From the NCBI RefSeq assembly GCF_003935375.1, contig NZ_RHQM01000001.1:62001-126000 (forward strand): a stretch of DNA of 64,000 nucleotides, read 5' to 3'. How positions within the stretch are numbered: the first letter of the stretch is position 1; the number at the start of each line of letters is the position of its first letter. Position numbers and translations under genes: made by a program. Below are positions 7,663 to 16,485 of this stretch, piece after piece. The notes beneath the pieces were generated by a model, which was given only the letters and a program-made list of their open reading frames with translations, did no database searches and was not told the origin of the DNA. The DNA is from Stutzerimonas xanthomarina (lineage in GTDB: Bacteria; Pseudomonadota; Gammaproteobacteria; Pseudomonadales; Pseudomonadaceae).

Positions 7663-9336
7663 ATGCCCCTGCAACTGAGCTATGGCGAGGCCAGCGCCGC
7701 CGGCCCGCGCGCGGAAAACCAGGATGCGATACGCATCGTCACCCCGGCGCCCGGGCTGGCAACCGGCAAGGGCTATCTGTTCGCCCTGGCCGATGGCGTC
7801 AGCCAGTGCGCCGATGGCGGACTGGCTGCCCGCGCGACCTTGCAGGCCCTGGCCTTCGATTACTACGCGACACCCGAAACCTGGGCCGTCGCGCAGTCAC
7901 TTGACCGCGTGCTGGTGGCGCACAACCGCTGGCTGCAGGCCAACGGCGGCAACCAGCCGCTGTTGACCACCCTCACCACACTGGTGCTGCGCGGTCGCCG
8001 CTTCACCCTGGCGCATGTTGGCGATTGCCGCGCCTACCGCTGGAACGGCTCCCAGCTCGAGCGACTCAGCGAAGACCATGTCTGGGAGCAGTCGGGCATG
8101 CAGCATGTGCTCAAGCGTGCGCTGGGACTGGATCAGCACCTGGTGATGGACTACCTCGACGGCGAGCTGCAAGAAGGCGAAAGCTACCTACTGCTGAGCG
8201 ACGGCGTCTGGTCCTGCGTCCCCGAGCGCGACATCGCGCATATCCTGCACGATCAACCAGACCTAGGCGCCGCGGCACGGGCGCTGGTCAATCTGGCGCA
8301 CCAGAGCGGCAGCCAGGACAACGCCAGTGCCTTGCTGCTGCGCGTCGAAGCCCTGCCCGAAGCGGTGCTGGCCGACGCCCTCGCCCAGCTCGATCATTGG
8401 CCGTTGCCGCCGAAGCTGCGCCCCGGCCAGCTGTTCGAGGGCTGGCAGGTGAATGCACTGCTGCACGAGTCGCGGCAGTCGCTGATCTACCGGGTGCAGG
8501 ATGCTCAGGGCCAGGCCTGGCTGCTGAAGACACTGCCACCCAGCCGGCAGGACGAGGCAGACGCAGGACCGGCGTTGCTCCAGGAAGAATGGTTCATGCG
8601 CCGGGTTGCCGGGCGCAACTTCGCCGAACTGCATCCGCTGCCAGAACGCCAACACCTCTATTACGTGCAGCGCGAGTACAGCGGGACGACCCTGGCGCAA
8701 CGCTTCGAACGAGGCGGCCCGCTGCCACTGGCCGATTTGCTGCAGGTCGCCTCCCGGCTGATCCGCGCGGTGGGCATGCTGCATCGGCGCAACATCCTGC
8801 ATCGTGACATCAAGCCGGGAAACCTGCTGCTGGGTGAGGACGGCGAGCTGCGTATCCTGGATTTCGGCCTGGCGTTCTGCCCCGGGCTGACTCGCGATCT
8901 ACCCAATCACCTGCCCGGAACCCCGAGTTTCATTGCCCCGGAGGCATTCACAGGGGCCGAACCCAGCGCAGCGCAGGATCTCTATGCGACCGGCGTGACA
9001 CTCTATTACCTGCTGACCGGGCACTACCCATACGGCGAGATCGAAGCCTTCCAGCATCCACGCTTCGGCAACCCGACACCGGCCAGCCGCTATCGCCCGG
9101 ACGTGCCGACCTGGCTGGAGGAAAGTCTCGCCCGCGCGCTAGCGGTCGATCCACAACAGCGTTTCGAAACCGCCGAGCAATGGCTGCTTGAGCTGGAACA
9201 GGGCGAACAGCGCAGCGCCAGCCTTCGGCCGCGCCCGCTGCTCGAACGTGAGCCGCTGAAGGTCTGGCGCGGCATGGCACTGCTTTCGCTGCTGCTCAAC
9301 CTGCTGCTGGTCGTGCTGCTGATAAAAGGCGCTTGA
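7663..9336 (+). CDS. Bifunctional PP2C phosphatase / Ser-Thr protein kinase, membrane-anchored
   Basis: 557 residues. Residues about 1-235 are a PPM/PP2C phosphatase (AENQDAIRI, FALADGVSQCADGG, LLLSDGVWSC, SQDNASALLLRV keep the metal aspartates). Residues about 260-515 are a eukaryotic-like kinase: AWLLKTLP lysine, ILHRDIKPGNLLL catalytic loop, ILDFGLAFC, GTPSFIAPEAF. The glycine-rich loop is degenerate (HESRQSLIYRV). The last 22 residues form one membrane helix followed by KGA, so the enzyme faces the cytoplasm. It lies between nasA and nirB, as in other pseudomonads, which suggests a role in nitrate assimilation control; targets are not known to me. Confidence 0.92.
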   Translation: MPLQLSYGEASAAGPRAENQDAIRIVTPAPGLATGKGYLFALADGVSQCADGGLAARATLQALAFDYYATPETWAVAQSLDRVLVAHNRWLQANGGNQPLLTTLTTLVLRGRRFTLAHVGDCRAYRWNGSQLERLSEDHVWEQSGMQHVLKRALGLDQHLVMDYLDGELQEGESYLLLSDGVWSCVPERDIAHILHDQPDLGAAARALVNLAHQSGSQDNASALLLRVEALPEAVLADALAQLDHWPLPPKLRPGQLFEGWQVNALLHESRQSLIYRVQDAQGQAWLLKTLPPSRQDEADAGPALLQEEWFMRRVAGRNFAELHPLPERQHLYYVQREYSGTTLAQRFERGGPLPLADLLQVASRLIRAVGMLHRRNILHRDIKPGNLLLGEDGELRILDFGLAFCPGLTRDLPNHLPGTPSFIAPEAFTGAEPSAAQDLYATGVTLYYLLTGHYPYGEIEAFQHPRFGNPTPASRYRPDVPTWLEESLARALAVDPQQRFETAEQWLLELEQGEQRSASLRPRPLLEREPLKVWRGMALLSLLLNLLLVVLLIKGA

Positions 9337-9339
9337 CGC

Positions 9340-9648
9340 TCAGCGACGGGTAATCAGCCCCTGGCGCGCCACCCGGGTCAGCTCGCGCACGCACTCTTCC
9401 AGGCGCTCAGCGGTCGGAGCCTGAATCACCGCCATATCGAAACTGTCGGTGGCAAAACGCGCAAGCGACTCGTCGGCCGTGGCGAACTGGATAAGCAGAG
9501 CGCGGGATTTGCGATGACGTCGCGGCCAACCTTCGAGGTAGCGCAACAGGGACGGCTGGTGAGTACCGCCGAGGAGGATTTTCGGATTGCTGGGGTGCAG
9601 GCCGCTGGTGATCGGGGCCAAGCGCAATTGGGCGTGCTTTGCGTTCAT
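9340..9648 (-). CDS. Small conserved-looking protein of unknown function
   Basis: 102 residues from the ATG at 9648 (MNAKHAQLRLAPITSG); a TTG nine bases further upstream lies too close to the GGAAG ribosome site. There is no signal peptide or membrane helix. The C-terminal half (SFDMAVIQAPTAERLEECV, ELTRVARQGLITRR) recalls the end of a class I methyltransferase fold, but glycine-rich SAM motifs are absent, so I do not assign a function. It runs opposite to and ends three bases from the kinase gene, and its start faces the nirB control region. Confidence 0.6.
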   Translation of the reverse strand: MNAKHAQLRLAPITSGLHPSNPKILLGGTHQPSLLRYLEGWPRRHRKSRALLIQFATADESLARFATDSFDMAVIQAPTAERLEECVRELTRVARQGLITRR

Positions 9649-9843
9649 CGATTTCAACTTCCGCCTCGAGGATTCCGCTGGGCAGCGGTGGGAGGCGACA
9701 CCGGAACCAGCGCTTTAGCGGTATTTCGAAGCCATCGGCTCCAGGCGCCCCGCAAGTAGCTGACTAAATCGGCGCATGGGCGAAACTTTAGAAAGCTGGC
9801 CGCAGCCTGTCAACGGCGTTTTGGGGTCGCTTCGATGGCGATT

Positions 9844-9880
9844 CGCACCATCAGGGCGCAAGCCGCTGCATATCGGTGCA
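9844..9880 (+). promoter_or_regulatory. Two tandem NtrC-type sites upstream of nirB
   Basis: Against the NtrC pattern TGCACCA-N3-TGGTGCA, CGCACCATCAGGGCGCA (9844-9860) matches 11 of 14 fixed bases and the 17-mer at 9864-9880, ending in CGGTGCA, matches 10 of 14. Their centres are 20 bases apart, two helical turns, and lie about 120 and 100 bases before the predicted start, the usual place for NtrC enhancers. Confidence 0.55.
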
Positions 9881-9945
9881 ACTGATCGGTCAGGGCAGCC
9901 CCACAGCAGGCGCTCAAGCCCTTGAAAACGGGCGCAATCGCAAGT

Positions 9946-9961
9946 TGGCACAGCCTCTGCA
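9946..9961 (+). promoter_or_regulatory. Sigma-54 promoter of nirB
   Basis: TGGCACAGCCTCTGCA: perfect TGGCAC at -24, GG at 9947-9948 and GC at 9959-9960 with exactly 10 bases between. Expected transcription start is about 9972. Confidence 0.75.
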
Positions 9962-10016
9962 AAGCAGAACCTCGAAGAATCATTACGACCTGACCCTCAA
10001 CGTGGAGCGGCAGGTT

Positions 10017-10079
10017 TCCCGACTGAGCGGGACACGGACAAAGGCGTCCTCACTGGGTAACCGGTGGGACGCCTTTTTT
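10017..10079 (+). promoter_or_regulatory. NasT-responsive leader of nirB
   Basis: P1: TCCCG (10017-10021), hexaloop ACTGAG, CGGGA (10028-10032). P2: GGAC (10036-10039), hexaloop AAAGGC, GTCC (10046-10049). Both loops have A1 and G4, the bases required in ANTAR-target RNAs. P2 is built from the left arm of the terminator that follows, so NasT binding should prevent termination when nitrate or nitrite is present. Confidence 0.9.
10040..10079 (+). terminator. Leader terminator of nirB
   Basis: AAAGGCGTCC (10040-10049) pairs with GGACGCCTTT (10067-10076), extended past a bulged T by CAC/GTG and closed by a GTAA loop, then Ts to 10079. It lies 60 bases before the nirB ATG. Confidence 0.9.
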
Positions 10080-10138
10080 GTTGTTGAAAAATTTCGAGCA
10101 GGCCGGGCGGCAGACGTCGCTTGGCACGGAGAACGGGC

Positions 10139-12589
10139 ATGAAGAAACTCAAACTGGTGATGATCGGCAACGGCATGGCCGGCGTGCGAACCCTCGAAGA
10201 GCTGCTCAAGCTGACCAACGAGCTCTACGACATCACGGTGTTCGGCGCCGAGCCGCATCCCAACTACAACCGCATCCTGCTCTCCCCCGTGCTGGCCGGC
10301 GAGCAGCAGTTCGAAGAGATCGTGCTCAACGACCTGGACTGGTACGCCGAGAACGACATCCGCCTCATGCTCAACCGCAAGGTGGTGAAGATCGATCGCG
10401 TCAAACGCCGGGTCATCGCCGATGACGGCAGTGAGGCCGAATACGACCGCCTGCTCATCGCCACCGGTTCCAATCCATTCATCCTGCCGATTCCCGGCAA
10501 GGACCTGCAGGGGGTCATCGGCTACCGCGACATTGCCGACACCCAGGTGATGATGGAAACCGCCAAGACCCACAAGCACGCAGTGGTCATCGGCGGCGGC
10601 CTGCTCGGCCTGGAGGCGGCCAATGGCCTCAAGCTGCGTGGCATGGATGTAACCGTGGTGCACATCGGTGACTGGCTGATGGAGCGCCAGTTGGACAAGA
10701 CCGCCGGCACCTTGCTGCAAAACGCGCTGGAAAGCCGCGGCCTGAAGTTTCTTCTGCCCAAGCACACCGCCGAACTGCTCGACAACGGCGAAGGCCGGGT
10801 CTGCGCGGTCAAGTTCAAGGACGGTGACGTGATCTCCGCCGACCTGGTGGTGATGGCCGCCGGCATCCGCCCCAACAGCGAACTGGCCGAACAGGCCGGT
10901 ATCCCGTGCAACCGCGGCATCCTGGTCAACGACACTCTGCAGACCTATGACCCGCGCATCTACGCCGTTGGCGAATGCGCCAACCACCGCGGCACCGCCT
11001 ATGGCCTGGTCGCCCCGCTGTTCGAACAGGCCAAGGTCTGCGCCAACCACCTGGCCATGCTCGGCTTCTCCCGCTATCTCGGCTCGGTGACTTCGACCAA
11101 GCTCAAGGTCACCGGCATCGACCTGTTCTCGGCCGGCGATTTCATCGGCGGCGAAGGCACCGAGACCATCACCCTCTCCGATCCCATCGGCGGTGTGTAC
11201 AAGAAGCTGGTGATCAAGGACGACGTGCTGGTCGGCGCCTGCCTCTACGGCGACACCGCCGATGGCGGCTGGTACTTCCGCCAGGTCCGCGAGGGGCAGA
11301 ACGTCGCGCAGATCCGCGACCACCTGATGTTCGGCGAAGGCGCCATCGGCGACGCCGGCCACCAGGGCCAGAACAAGGCCATGTCCATGCCGGACGACAT
11401 GGAAGTCTGCGGCTGCAACGGCGTGTGCAAGGGCACCATCGTCAAGGCGATCCAGGAGCACGGGCTGTTCTCGGTGGACGAGGTGAAAAAGCACACCAAG
11501 GCCGCCAGTTCCTGCGGCTCCTGCGCCGGGCTGGTCGAACAGATTCTGATCAACACCGTGGGCGGCGCGGCCGACGTCAAGCCGAAGAGCGAAAAGGCCA
11601 TCTGCGGCTGCAGCGACCTCAATCACGGCCAGGTGCGCAAGGCCATTCGTGAGCACCATCTGACCAGCATTCCCGCGGCCATGGCCTTCATGGAATGGCG
11701 TACGCCGAACGGCTGCGCCACCTGCCGCCCGGCGCTGAACTACTACCTGATCTCCACCTGGCCGGGCGAGGCCAAGGACGACCCACAGTCGCGCTTCATC
11801 AACGAACGCGCCCACGCCAACATCCAGAAGGACGGCACCTACTCCGTGGTGCCGCGGATGTGGGGCGGTGTCACCAATGCCACCGAGCTGCGGCGCATCG
11901 CCGACGTGGCGGACAAGTATCAGGTGCCGATGGTCAAGGTCACCGGCGGCCAGCGCATCGACCTGCTGGGCATCCGCAAGGAAGACCTGCCGGGCGTCTG
12001 GAAAGACCTGGACATGCCCTCCGGTCACGCCTACGGCAAATCCATCCGCACCGTGAAGACCTGCGTCGGCAGCGAATTCTGCCGTTTCGGCACGCAGAAC
12101 TCGACGCAAATGGGCATCGATCTGGAACACGCGCTGTTCAACATGTGGTCGCCACACAAGGTCAAGCTGGCCGTTTCCGGCTGCCCGCGCAACTGCGCCG
12201 AATCCGGCATCAAGGACGTCGGCATCATCGGCGTGGACTCCGGCTGGGAGCTGTACATCGGCGGCAACGGCGGCATCAAGACCGAGGCCGGCGAGTTCTT
12301 CGTCAAGGTGAAGACAGCCGAGGAGGTCATGGAATACAGCCTGGCGTTCCTACAGCTCTACCGCGAAGAAGCCTTCTACCTCGAACGCACCGTGCACTAC
12401 ATGCAGCGCGTCGGCATGGACCACATCAAGAAGGCCGTGCTAGACGACGCCGAGCGACGCAAGGCGCTGCACCAGCGGCTGCTGTTCTCGCTCTCCTTCG
12501 AGCAGGACCCGTGGCAGGAGCAGCTCTCCAAGCCGCAGCTGAAGAAGGAATTCGACCGCATCGCCGTCAAGCAGCTGGAAAACGCCTGA
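10139..12589 (+). CDS. nirB: Nitrite reductase (NADH) large subunit NirB
   Basis: 816 residues. An N-terminal FAD/NAD(P) oxidoreductase region (VMIGNGMAGVRTLEEL, VVIGGGLLGLEAA) is followed by two BFD-like [2Fe-2S] segments (CGCNGVCKG with CGSCAGL near 424-465; CGCSDLN with CATCRP near 490-535) and the siroheme/[4Fe-4S] reductase part. The cluster cysteines are TCVGSEFC (about 641-648) and SGCPRNC (about 679-685). The enzyme reduces nitrite to ammonium in the cytoplasm with NirD. GGAGAA just before the ATG at 10139 decides the start over one 18 bases upstream. nirD, nitrate reductase and cobA follow with short gaps and form one operon. Confidence 0.97.
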   Translation: MKKLKLVMIGNGMAGVRTLEELLKLTNELYDITVFGAEPHPNYNRILLSPVLAGEQQFEEIVLNDLDWYAENDIRLMLNRKVVKIDRVKRRVIADDGSEAEYDRLLIATGSNPFILPIPGKDLQGVIGYRDIADTQVMMETAKTHKHAVVIGGGLLGLEAANGLKLRGMDVTVVHIGDWLMERQLDKTAGTLLQNALESRGLKFLLPKHTAELLDNGEGRVCAVKFKDGDVISADLVVMAAGIRPNSELAEQAGIPCNRGILVNDTLQTYDPRIYAVGECANHRGTAYGLVAPLFEQAKVCANHLAMLGFSRYLGSVTSTKLKVTGIDLFSAGDFIGGEGTETITLSDPIGGVYKKLVIKDDVLVGACLYGDTADGGWYFRQVREGQNVAQIRDHLMFGEGAIGDAGHQGQNKAMSMPDDMEVCGCNGVCKGTIVKAIQEHGLFSVDEVKKHTKAASSCGSCAGLVEQILINTVGGAADVKPKSEKAICGCSDLNHGQVRKAIREHHLTSIPAAMAFMEWRTPNGCATCRPALNYYLISTWPGEAKDDPQSRFINERAHANIQKDGTYSVVPRMWGGVTNATELRRIADVADKYQVPMVKVTGGQRIDLLGIRKEDLPGVWKDLDMPSGHAYGKSIRTVKTCVGSEFCRFGTQNSTQMGIDLEHALFNMWSPHKVKLAVSGCPRNCAESGIKDVGIIGVDSGWELYIGGNGGIKTEAGEFFVKVKTAEEVMEYSLAFLQLYREEAFYLERTVHYMQRVGMDHIKKAVLDDAERRKALHQRLLFSLSFEQDPWQEQLSKPQLKKEFDRIAVKQLENA

Positions 12590-12613
12590 GCACCTGATCT
12601 GGAGGGACACCGC

Positions 12614-12943
12614 ATGAACTGGCTCGATATCTGCGCACTGGATGAGATCAACCCGCTCGGCTCGCGCATCATCGCTGGTCCCAAGGGCGACATCGCGATC
12701 TTCCGCACCTCGGACGATCAGGTCTTCGCCCTCGACGACCGCTGCCCACACAAGGGCGGACCGCTGTCGCAAGGGATCGTCTACGGCAAGCAGGTCGCCT
12801 GCCCGCTGCACAACTGGCAGATCGACCTGCAAAGCGGCGAAGCACTAGCGCCCGACGTCGGCTGCGCCCACCGCCACGAGGCGCGCGTCGAGAATGGTCG
12901 CGTGCAGCTTTCGCTTAACCAGCGCAAGGAATGCGCGGCCTGA
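12614..12943 (+). CDS. nirD: Nitrite reductase small subunit NirD (Rieske-like)
   Basis: 109 residues, the normal length. It has the NirD/Rieske fold and keeps a full set of possible [2Fe-2S] ligands, RCPHKGGPLSQG and ACPLHNWQ (C-x-H and C-x2-H), which some enterobacterial NirD proteins have lost. It partners NirB in nitrite reduction. A strong GGAGGG ribosome site precedes the ATG, 24 bases after the nirB stop. Confidence 0.95.
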   Translation: MNWLDICALDEINPLGSRIIAGPKGDIAIFRTSDDQVFALDDRCPHKGGPLSQGIVYGKQVACPLHNWQIDLQSGEALAPDVGCAHRHEARVENGRVQLSLNQRKECAA

Positions 12944-12986
12944 ACACACCGCAGTTGACCAGCACCTTTTCCCAGGAGACGACGCC

Positions 12987-15692
12987 ATGCGTATGACAAC
13001 CGCCTCGACCTGCTGCTACTGCGGTGTCGGCTGTGGCGTGCTGATCGAGCACGACGGCGAGCGCATCCTCGACGTGGCCGGCGACCCCAGCCATCCGGCC
13101 AACTTCGGCAAGCTGTGCAGCAAGGGCTCGACGTTGCACCTGACCGGCGATCTGGACGCTCGCGCGCTCTACCCCGAGCTGCGTCTGGGCAAGGGCCTGG
13201 CGCGCAGCCGTACCGACTGGGACAGTGCCCTGGAGCACGCGGCCAGCGTATTCACCGAGACCATCCGCGAGCACGGCCCGGACAGCATCGCCTTCTATGT
13301 CTCCGGCCAGCTGCTGACCGAGGACTACTACGCCTTCAACAAACTGGCCCGTGCCCTGGTCGGCACCAACAACCTGGATTCCAACTCGCGGCTGTGCATG
13401 TCCTCGGCGGTGGTCGGCTACAAGCGCAGCCTGGGCGCCGACGCCCCACCATGCAGCTACGAGGACATCGAGCAGGCCGACTGCCTGCTGATCGCCGGCA
13501 GCAACATGGCCTATGCGCATCCGGTGCTGTTCCGCCGGCTGGAGGAAGCCAAGACGAAGCGGCCGGAGATGACCATCATCGTCATCGACCCGCGGCGCAC
13601 CGACACCAGCGAGCTCGCCGACCTGCACCTGCCGATCCTGCCGGGCACCGACGTCGCGCTGTTCCACGGCCTGCTGCATATCCTCATGTGGGAAGGCTGG
13701 ATCGACCGCCGCTTCATCGATGCCCATACCGACGGCTTCGATGCGCTGAAAAGTCTGGTGCGCGACTACACCCCGGCCATGGTCGCCGACCTCTGCGGCA
13801 TCAGCGTCGACGACCTGCAGAACTGCGCACGACTGATTGGTAGCGCGCCTAGTTTTCTAAGCCTGTGGTGCATGGGGCTGAATCAGTCCACCGCTGGCAG
13901 CGCCAAGAACAGTGCGCTGATCAACCTGCACCTGGCCACCGGTCAGATTGGCAAGCCAGGCACCGGCCCTTTCTCGTTGACCGGCCAACCGAACGCCATG
14001 GGCGGCCGCGAAACCGGCAGCCTGTCCAATCTGCTGCCCGGTCACCGCGAAGCGGCCAACGCCGCACACCGTGCCGAAGTCGCGGACTACTGGGGCGTCG
14101 AGCAGCTGCCGAAACAGCCCGGCCTGTCCGCCATCGAGCTGTTCGACGCCGTGCGCGTCGGCAAGATCAAGGCGCTGTGGATCGCCTGCACCAACCCGGC
14201 TCAGTCGCTGCCGGACCAGCAGAAAGTCCATGAGGCCCTGGCCGCCTGCCCCTTCGTCGTGGTGCAGGAAGCCTTCTTCACCACCGAAACCTGCCGCCAC
14301 GCCGACCTTCTGCTGCCGGCCGCGAGCTGGGGCGAGAAGGAAGGCACGGTGACCAACTCCGAGCGTCGCATCAGCCACGTGCGCCGCGCCGTGCCGGCCC
14401 CAGGCGAAGCCCGTGCGGACTGGGCGATCACCTGCGATTTCGCCCGACGCCTGGAACGTCACCTGCGCCCCGGCCGCCCGAGCCTGTTCACTTTCGAGAA
14501 TGCCGAAGCGCTGTTCGAGGAGTACAAGCCGCTCACCGCCGCCCGCGATCTGGACTACAGCGGCCTGAGCTACGCACTGATCGATACCCTCGGTCCGCAG
14601 CAATGGCCGTTTCCGCCAGGCAGCGAACAAGGCACCGCGCGGCTTTATGATGACGGTGTGTTTCCCACTGCCAATGGCCGCGCCCGTTTCATCGCCGAGC
14701 ACTACCAGGCGCCGAAGGAAAAGCGCGAGGCGCGCTATCCGCTCACGCTCAATACCGGCCGGCTACGCGACCAGTGGCACGGCATGAGCCGCACTGGCAC
14801 CGCGGCGCGGCTGTTCGGCCATGTCGAAGAAGCGTTGCTCGGAATGAACGCTGATGACATGCGCCGCCGGCGTCTGCTGGACGGCCAGCTGGTGAAGGTG
14901 AAGAGCCGGCGCGGCAGCCTGATCCTGCCGGTACAGAAGGACGACAGCCTGCGTGCCGGCCAGGCGTTCCTGCCGATGCACTGGGGTGATCGCTTTCTCA
15001 AGGGGCTGGGCTGCAACATGCTGACCCTGGCCAGCGTCGACTCCCTGTCGAAACAGCCGGAACTCAAGCATGCCGGCATCGAAGTGGAACAGGTCGAACT
15101 GCCCTGGCAGTTCTTCGCGCTGGTTGAGGGCGATGTGCAGCGACGCTTCGAGGCGCTGCGGCCATTGTTCGAAACCTTCGACTACGCCAGTTTCAGCCTC
15201 GGCGGGCGCGAACGCTCGGCGTTGCTGATCCGCGCCGCCCGGAATGCGGCGCCAACGGCTGCCGAGCTGGACGCCATCGACAGCCTGCTCGGCCTCGACG
15301 AAGGCCCGGTGCTGGCCTATGACGACCCGCGTCGCGCGGTCGGCAAGCGCGTACGCATCGAGGAAGGCCGTATCGTCGCGTTGCGCCTGGCCGGCGAGAC
15401 CGCCGCCCGGCAGTGGCTGCGCGGACTCTGGGAAAGCGGCAGCGCCGACGCCGAACTGCGTCGCTGGCTGCTGGCTCCACTCAGCGCGCCACCTGGCGGC
15501 GCGACCATCAGCACCGACCGTACTCTGTGCAACTGCATGAACGTCAGCCAGAGCAAGGTCCGTGCAGGCATCGAGCGCGGTCTCGATCTGACCGGCCTCA
15601 AGCAGGAACTCGGCTGCGGCACCAGCTGTGGCTCCTGCGTACCCGAAATCAAGCGTCTGCTGGCCAGCCAGCCGGAACGCGCACTTTCCTGA
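12987..15692 (+). CDS. nasC: Assimilatory nitrate reductase catalytic subunit with C-terminal BFD-like domain
   Basis: 901 residues of the molybdopterin bis-MGD reductase family. The N-terminal [4Fe-4S] motif is CCYCGVGCGV (about 9-18) with the fourth Cys in GKLCSKGS. Mo-cofactor regions include LDSNSRLCMSSAVVGYKRS and GQPNAMGGRETG. About residues 847-892 form an extra BFD-like [2Fe-2S] domain (LCNCMNVSQSKV, CGTSCGSCVPE), replacing the separate electron-transfer subunit of other systems. No Tat signal is present, so the enzyme is cytoplasmic. AGGAG at 12974-12978 sets the ATG at 12987. It reduces nitrate to nitrite for NirBD. Named nasC here after Pseudomonas usage; Klebsiella calls the equivalent nasA. 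Confidence 0.94.
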   Translation: MRMTTASTCCYCGVGCGVLIEHDGERILDVAGDPSHPANFGKLCSKGSTLHLTGDLDARALYPELRLGKGLARSRTDWDSALEHAASVFTETIREHGPDSIAFYVSGQLLTEDYYAFNKLARALVGTNNLDSNSRLCMSSAVVGYKRSLGADAPPCSYEDIEQADCLLIAGSNMAYAHPVLFRRLEEAKTKRPEMTIIVIDPRRTDTSELADLHLPILPGTDVALFHGLLHILMWEGWIDRRFIDAHTDGFDALKSLVRDYTPAMVADLCGISVDDLQNCARLIGSAPSFLSLWCMGLNQSTAGSAKNSALINLHLATGQIGKPGTGPFSLTGQPNAMGGRETGSLSNLLPGHREAANAAHRAEVADYWGVEQLPKQPGLSAIELFDAVRVGKIKALWIACTNPAQSLPDQQKVHEALAACPFVVVQEAFFTTETCRHADLLLPAASWGEKEGTVTNSERRISHVRRAVPAPGEARADWAITCDFARRLERHLRPGRPSLFTFENAEALFEEYKPLTAARDLDYSGLSYALIDTLGPQQWPFPPGSEQGTARLYDDGVFPTANGRARFIAEHYQAPKEKREARYPLTLNTGRLRDQWHGMSRTGTAARLFGHVEEALLGMNADDMRRRRLLDGQLVKVKSRRGSLILPVQKDDSLRAGQAFLPMHWGDRFLKGLGCNMLTLASVDSLSKQPELKHAGIEVEQVELPWQFFALVEGDVQRRFEALRPLFETFDYASFSLGGRERSALLIRAARNAAPTAAELDAIDSLLGLDEGPVLAYDDPRRAVGKRVRIEEGRIVALRLAGETAARQWLRGLWESGSADAELRRWLLAPLSAPPGGATISTDRTLCNCMNVSQSKVRAGIERGLDLTGLKQELGCGTSCGSCVPEIKRLLASQPERALS

Positions 15693-15717
15693 TACCAACC
15701 AAGACGAGGATTTCCCC

Positions 15718-16455
15718 ATGAGCGCAAAAGTCTGGCTGGTAGGCGCCGGCCCTGGCGATCCGGAACTGCTGACCCTCAAGGCCGTGCGCGCGCTGGGTGA
15801 AGCGCAGGTGGTGATGATCGATGATCTCGTTAACCCCGCCGTGCTCGAACACTGCCCCAACGCACGCATCATCCCCGTGGGCAAGCGCGGCGGCTGCCGC
15901 TCCACGCCGCAAGCCTTCATCCACCGTCTGATGCTGCGTTACGCCCGCCAGGGCAAGTGCGTGGTGCGCCTCAAGGGTGGCGATCCGTGCATCTTCGGCC
16001 GCGGTGGCGAAGAAGCCGAATGGCTGTCGGCACGCGGCATTGAGGTCGAGCTGGTCAATGGCATCACCGCCGGCCTGGCCGGTGCCACCCAGAGCGGGAT
16101 CTCGCTGACCCAGCGCGGCGTCGCCCGCGGCGTCACCCTGGTCACGGCGCACACACTCGACGACAGCAGTCCGGAATGGCAGACGCTGGCCAAAAGCGGC
16201 ACCACGCTGGTGGTGTACATGGGTGTGAGCAAGCTGGAACAGGTGCAGGCCGGGCTGTTGGAGGGCGGACTTTCCGCCGGTACACCAGTGGCGATGATCG
16301 AGAACGCTTCACTGCCGCAGCAACGCGAATGCCGTTCGAGCCTCGGCGGCATGTGCCGCGATGCCTTGGCCTTCAAGCTGAAGAGCCCGGCGATCCTGGT
16401 GATCGGCGAAGTGGCCGCGCAGGCTGCATTCCAGGCGGTAAGCCAGAGCGCCTGA
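15718..16455 (+). CDS. cobA: Uroporphyrinogen-III C-methyltransferase (siroheme synthesis)
   Basis: 245 residues, the size of a single-domain SUMT. Family motifs are VWLVGAGPGDPELLTLKA at the start and VVRLKGGDPCIFGRGGEEAE in the centre. It methylates uroporphyrinogen III to precorrin-2 using SAM, the first step to the siroheme needed by NirB. The start ATG at 15718 is preceded by GACGAGGA. It is the last gene of the nirB operon, 25 bases after the nitrate reductase, and is followed by a clear terminator. Confidence 0.95.
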   Translation: MSAKVWLVGAGPGDPELLTLKAVRALGEAQVVMIDDLVNPAVLEHCPNARIIPVGKRGGCRSTPQAFIHRLMLRYARQGKCVVRLKGGDPCIFGRGGEEAEWLSARGIEVELVNGITAGLAGATQSGISLTQRGVARGVTLVTAHTLDDSSPEWQTLAKSGTTLVVYMGVSKLEQVQAGLLEGGLSAGTPVAMIENASLPQQRECRSSLGGMCRDALAFKLKSPAILVIGEVAAQAAFQAVSQSA

Positions 16456-16485
16456 CCGTAGCTGACCGCCGTACCAAACACCCAT

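Larger units (their letters stand above)
9649..10138 (+). other. Non-coding control region of the nirB operon
   Basis: 490 bases without a gene. In order it carries two NtrC-type sites (9844-9880), a sigma-54 promoter (9946-9961), a NasT leader (10017-10079) and the nirB ribosome site. The first 190 bases hold the 5' side of the divergent small gene and show nothing else I can name. Confidence 0.65.

Noticed and set aside
9983..12157. 724-codon frame antisense to nirB
   Set aside because: Composition (His/Val/Gly-rich, no motifs) is that of a codon shadow; nirB motifs on the plus strand are complete.
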